5,730 bases of DNA. Origin: Chitinophagaceae bacterium (GTDB lineage Bacteria; Bacteroidota; Bacteroidia; Chitinophagales; Chitinophagaceae). The stretch covers positions 1 through 5,730 of the forward strand of contig VIKJ01000083.1 in assembly GCA_008080615.1 (NCBI GenBank). Reading direction: 5' to 3'. This document shows positions 5,042 to 5,730 of this stretch, piece after piece; positions within the stretch are counted from its first letter, which is position 1, and every line of letters begins with the position of its first letter. Position numbers and translations under genes: made by a program. The notes under the pieces were generated by a model. It was not told the origin of the DNA. It did not search any database and saw nothing but the letters and a program-made list of their open reading frames with translations.

Positions 5042-5730
5042 TAAATTATTAACCCTTGTGTTTAATCCTTCAGAAGTGAGTTTAGTAAAAATTCAAAATA
5101 GAATTGTAGCAGCGGGGCACGACTTAGAAGGTAAAAAAGCAAAGGAACTGGTGTACAATGAATTACCCGAATGTTGCCATTATAGAGAACCCATTACAGC
5201 AGAACACGATCAATCTGGGAATCAAGGATTGTCTCAATATCAAACAATACGTGGTATTGTATTAGAAGCAGATAACAAAGGAAAATTCAACCCATTGTTG
5301 AATGCATCAGCAGTATGGTTAGGAACAGGAAAAGGCGTAACAACAGATAGTTTGGGGTATTTTGAAATAACCCATAATGGAACAGATAATCGTTTGGTAA
5401 TTAGTTACACTGGTTACAAATCGGATACTATAACGGTAACCAATATCAATGAACTAAAAGTTGTGATGGCTTCTAATAGTCAACTAAGAGGTGTTACTGT
5501 AACCAACTCCACTAGGAGTAGTTATATTTCTACCATTAGCCCTATTAGAACAGAGGTAATGACTTCGAGAGAATTACTAAAAGCAGCCTGTTGCAATTTG
5601 AGTGAAAGTTTCGAAACCAATCCTTCGGTGGATGTATCTTATAATGATGCAGTTACTGGTTCTAAACAAATACAGTTATTGGGTTTAAGTGGAAACTACA
5701 CACAATTAACGGTTGAAAATTTACCAGGAC
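5013..5730 (+). pseudogene. TonB-dependent receptor, continuation after the frameshift (cut by the right edge)
   Basis: A stop-free frame of 239 codons runs from the G tract to the window end. In the restored protein (numbered from ATG 4841, one G removed) it supplies the rest of HMA (to about residue 105) and a short link with ECCHY (110-114). A carboxypeptidase-like regulatory domain follows at about 135-215, with TIRGIVLEAD, GVTTDSLGYFEI and LVISYTGYKSDTI. The beginning of the TonB plug comes next (about 232-296), including KAACCNLSESFETNPSVDVS and SKQIQLLGLSGNYTQL. The family is an outer-membrane beta-barrel transporter energised by TonB-ExbBD. The plug's CC pair and the HMA domain suggest a metal or metal-chelate substrate, by inference. 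The barrel lies beyond the window. The frame has no good start with a signal peptide of its own, which confirms it belongs with the upstream fragment. Confidence 0.8.

Overview
The window is a low-GC, gene-dense bacterial segment. Everything in it points to a member of the Bacteroidota, probably of the Chitinophagaceae type. The signs are TAnnTTTG-type promoter boxes placed very close to start codons, an absence of clear Shine-Dalgarno sequences, a SusC-like carboxypeptidase-regulatory plus plug receptor, and Bacteroidota-restricted families (DUF5522, HYC_CC_PP). The taxonomic placement is inference from gene content. No rRNA, tRNA, CRISPR array, insertion sequence or phage gene was found, and no gap between genes exceeds about 110 bases.

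Left part, minus strand (1-3998). The N-terminal 592 codons of a large SWIM zinc-finger SNF2-type helicase run off the left edge. Upstream of it lie comB (2-phosphosulfolactate phosphatase), an alkyltransferase-like (ATL) DNA-repair protein with Ala in place of the catalytic Cys, a 63-residue Cys-rich DUF5522 protein, and trmB (tRNA m7G46 methyltransferase). trmB and DUF5522 overlap by 20 bases. ATL and comB are 14 bases apart, although comB has its own promoter-like box. This is a housekeeping block of tRNA modification, DNA repair and sulfonate metabolism.

Right part, plus strand (4019-5730). Divergent from trmB is a compact cluster of exported, cysteine-rich, probably metal-handling proteins: an HYC_CC_PP-family protein, a 92-residue protein made of two tandem heavy-metal-binding (CPMHP...CxxCxM) repeats, and a TonB-dependent outer-membrane receptor with an N-terminal HMA (GxCxxC) domain. 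Intrinsic terminators follow the first and second of these genes. The receptor is broken by a +1 frameshift in a run of seven Gs (5007-5013). Removing one G restores an open frame to the right edge, covering the rest of HMA, a carboxypeptidase-like regulatory domain and the start of the plug. The window is cut before the barrel.

The metal cluster is the most interesting part. Three neighbouring exported proteins carry different Cys/Met/His metal motifs and sit together without a recognisable cytoplasmic efflux pump in view. This suggests an envelope copper (or similar soft metal) capture, sensing or uptake module. That function is inferred, not demonstrated.
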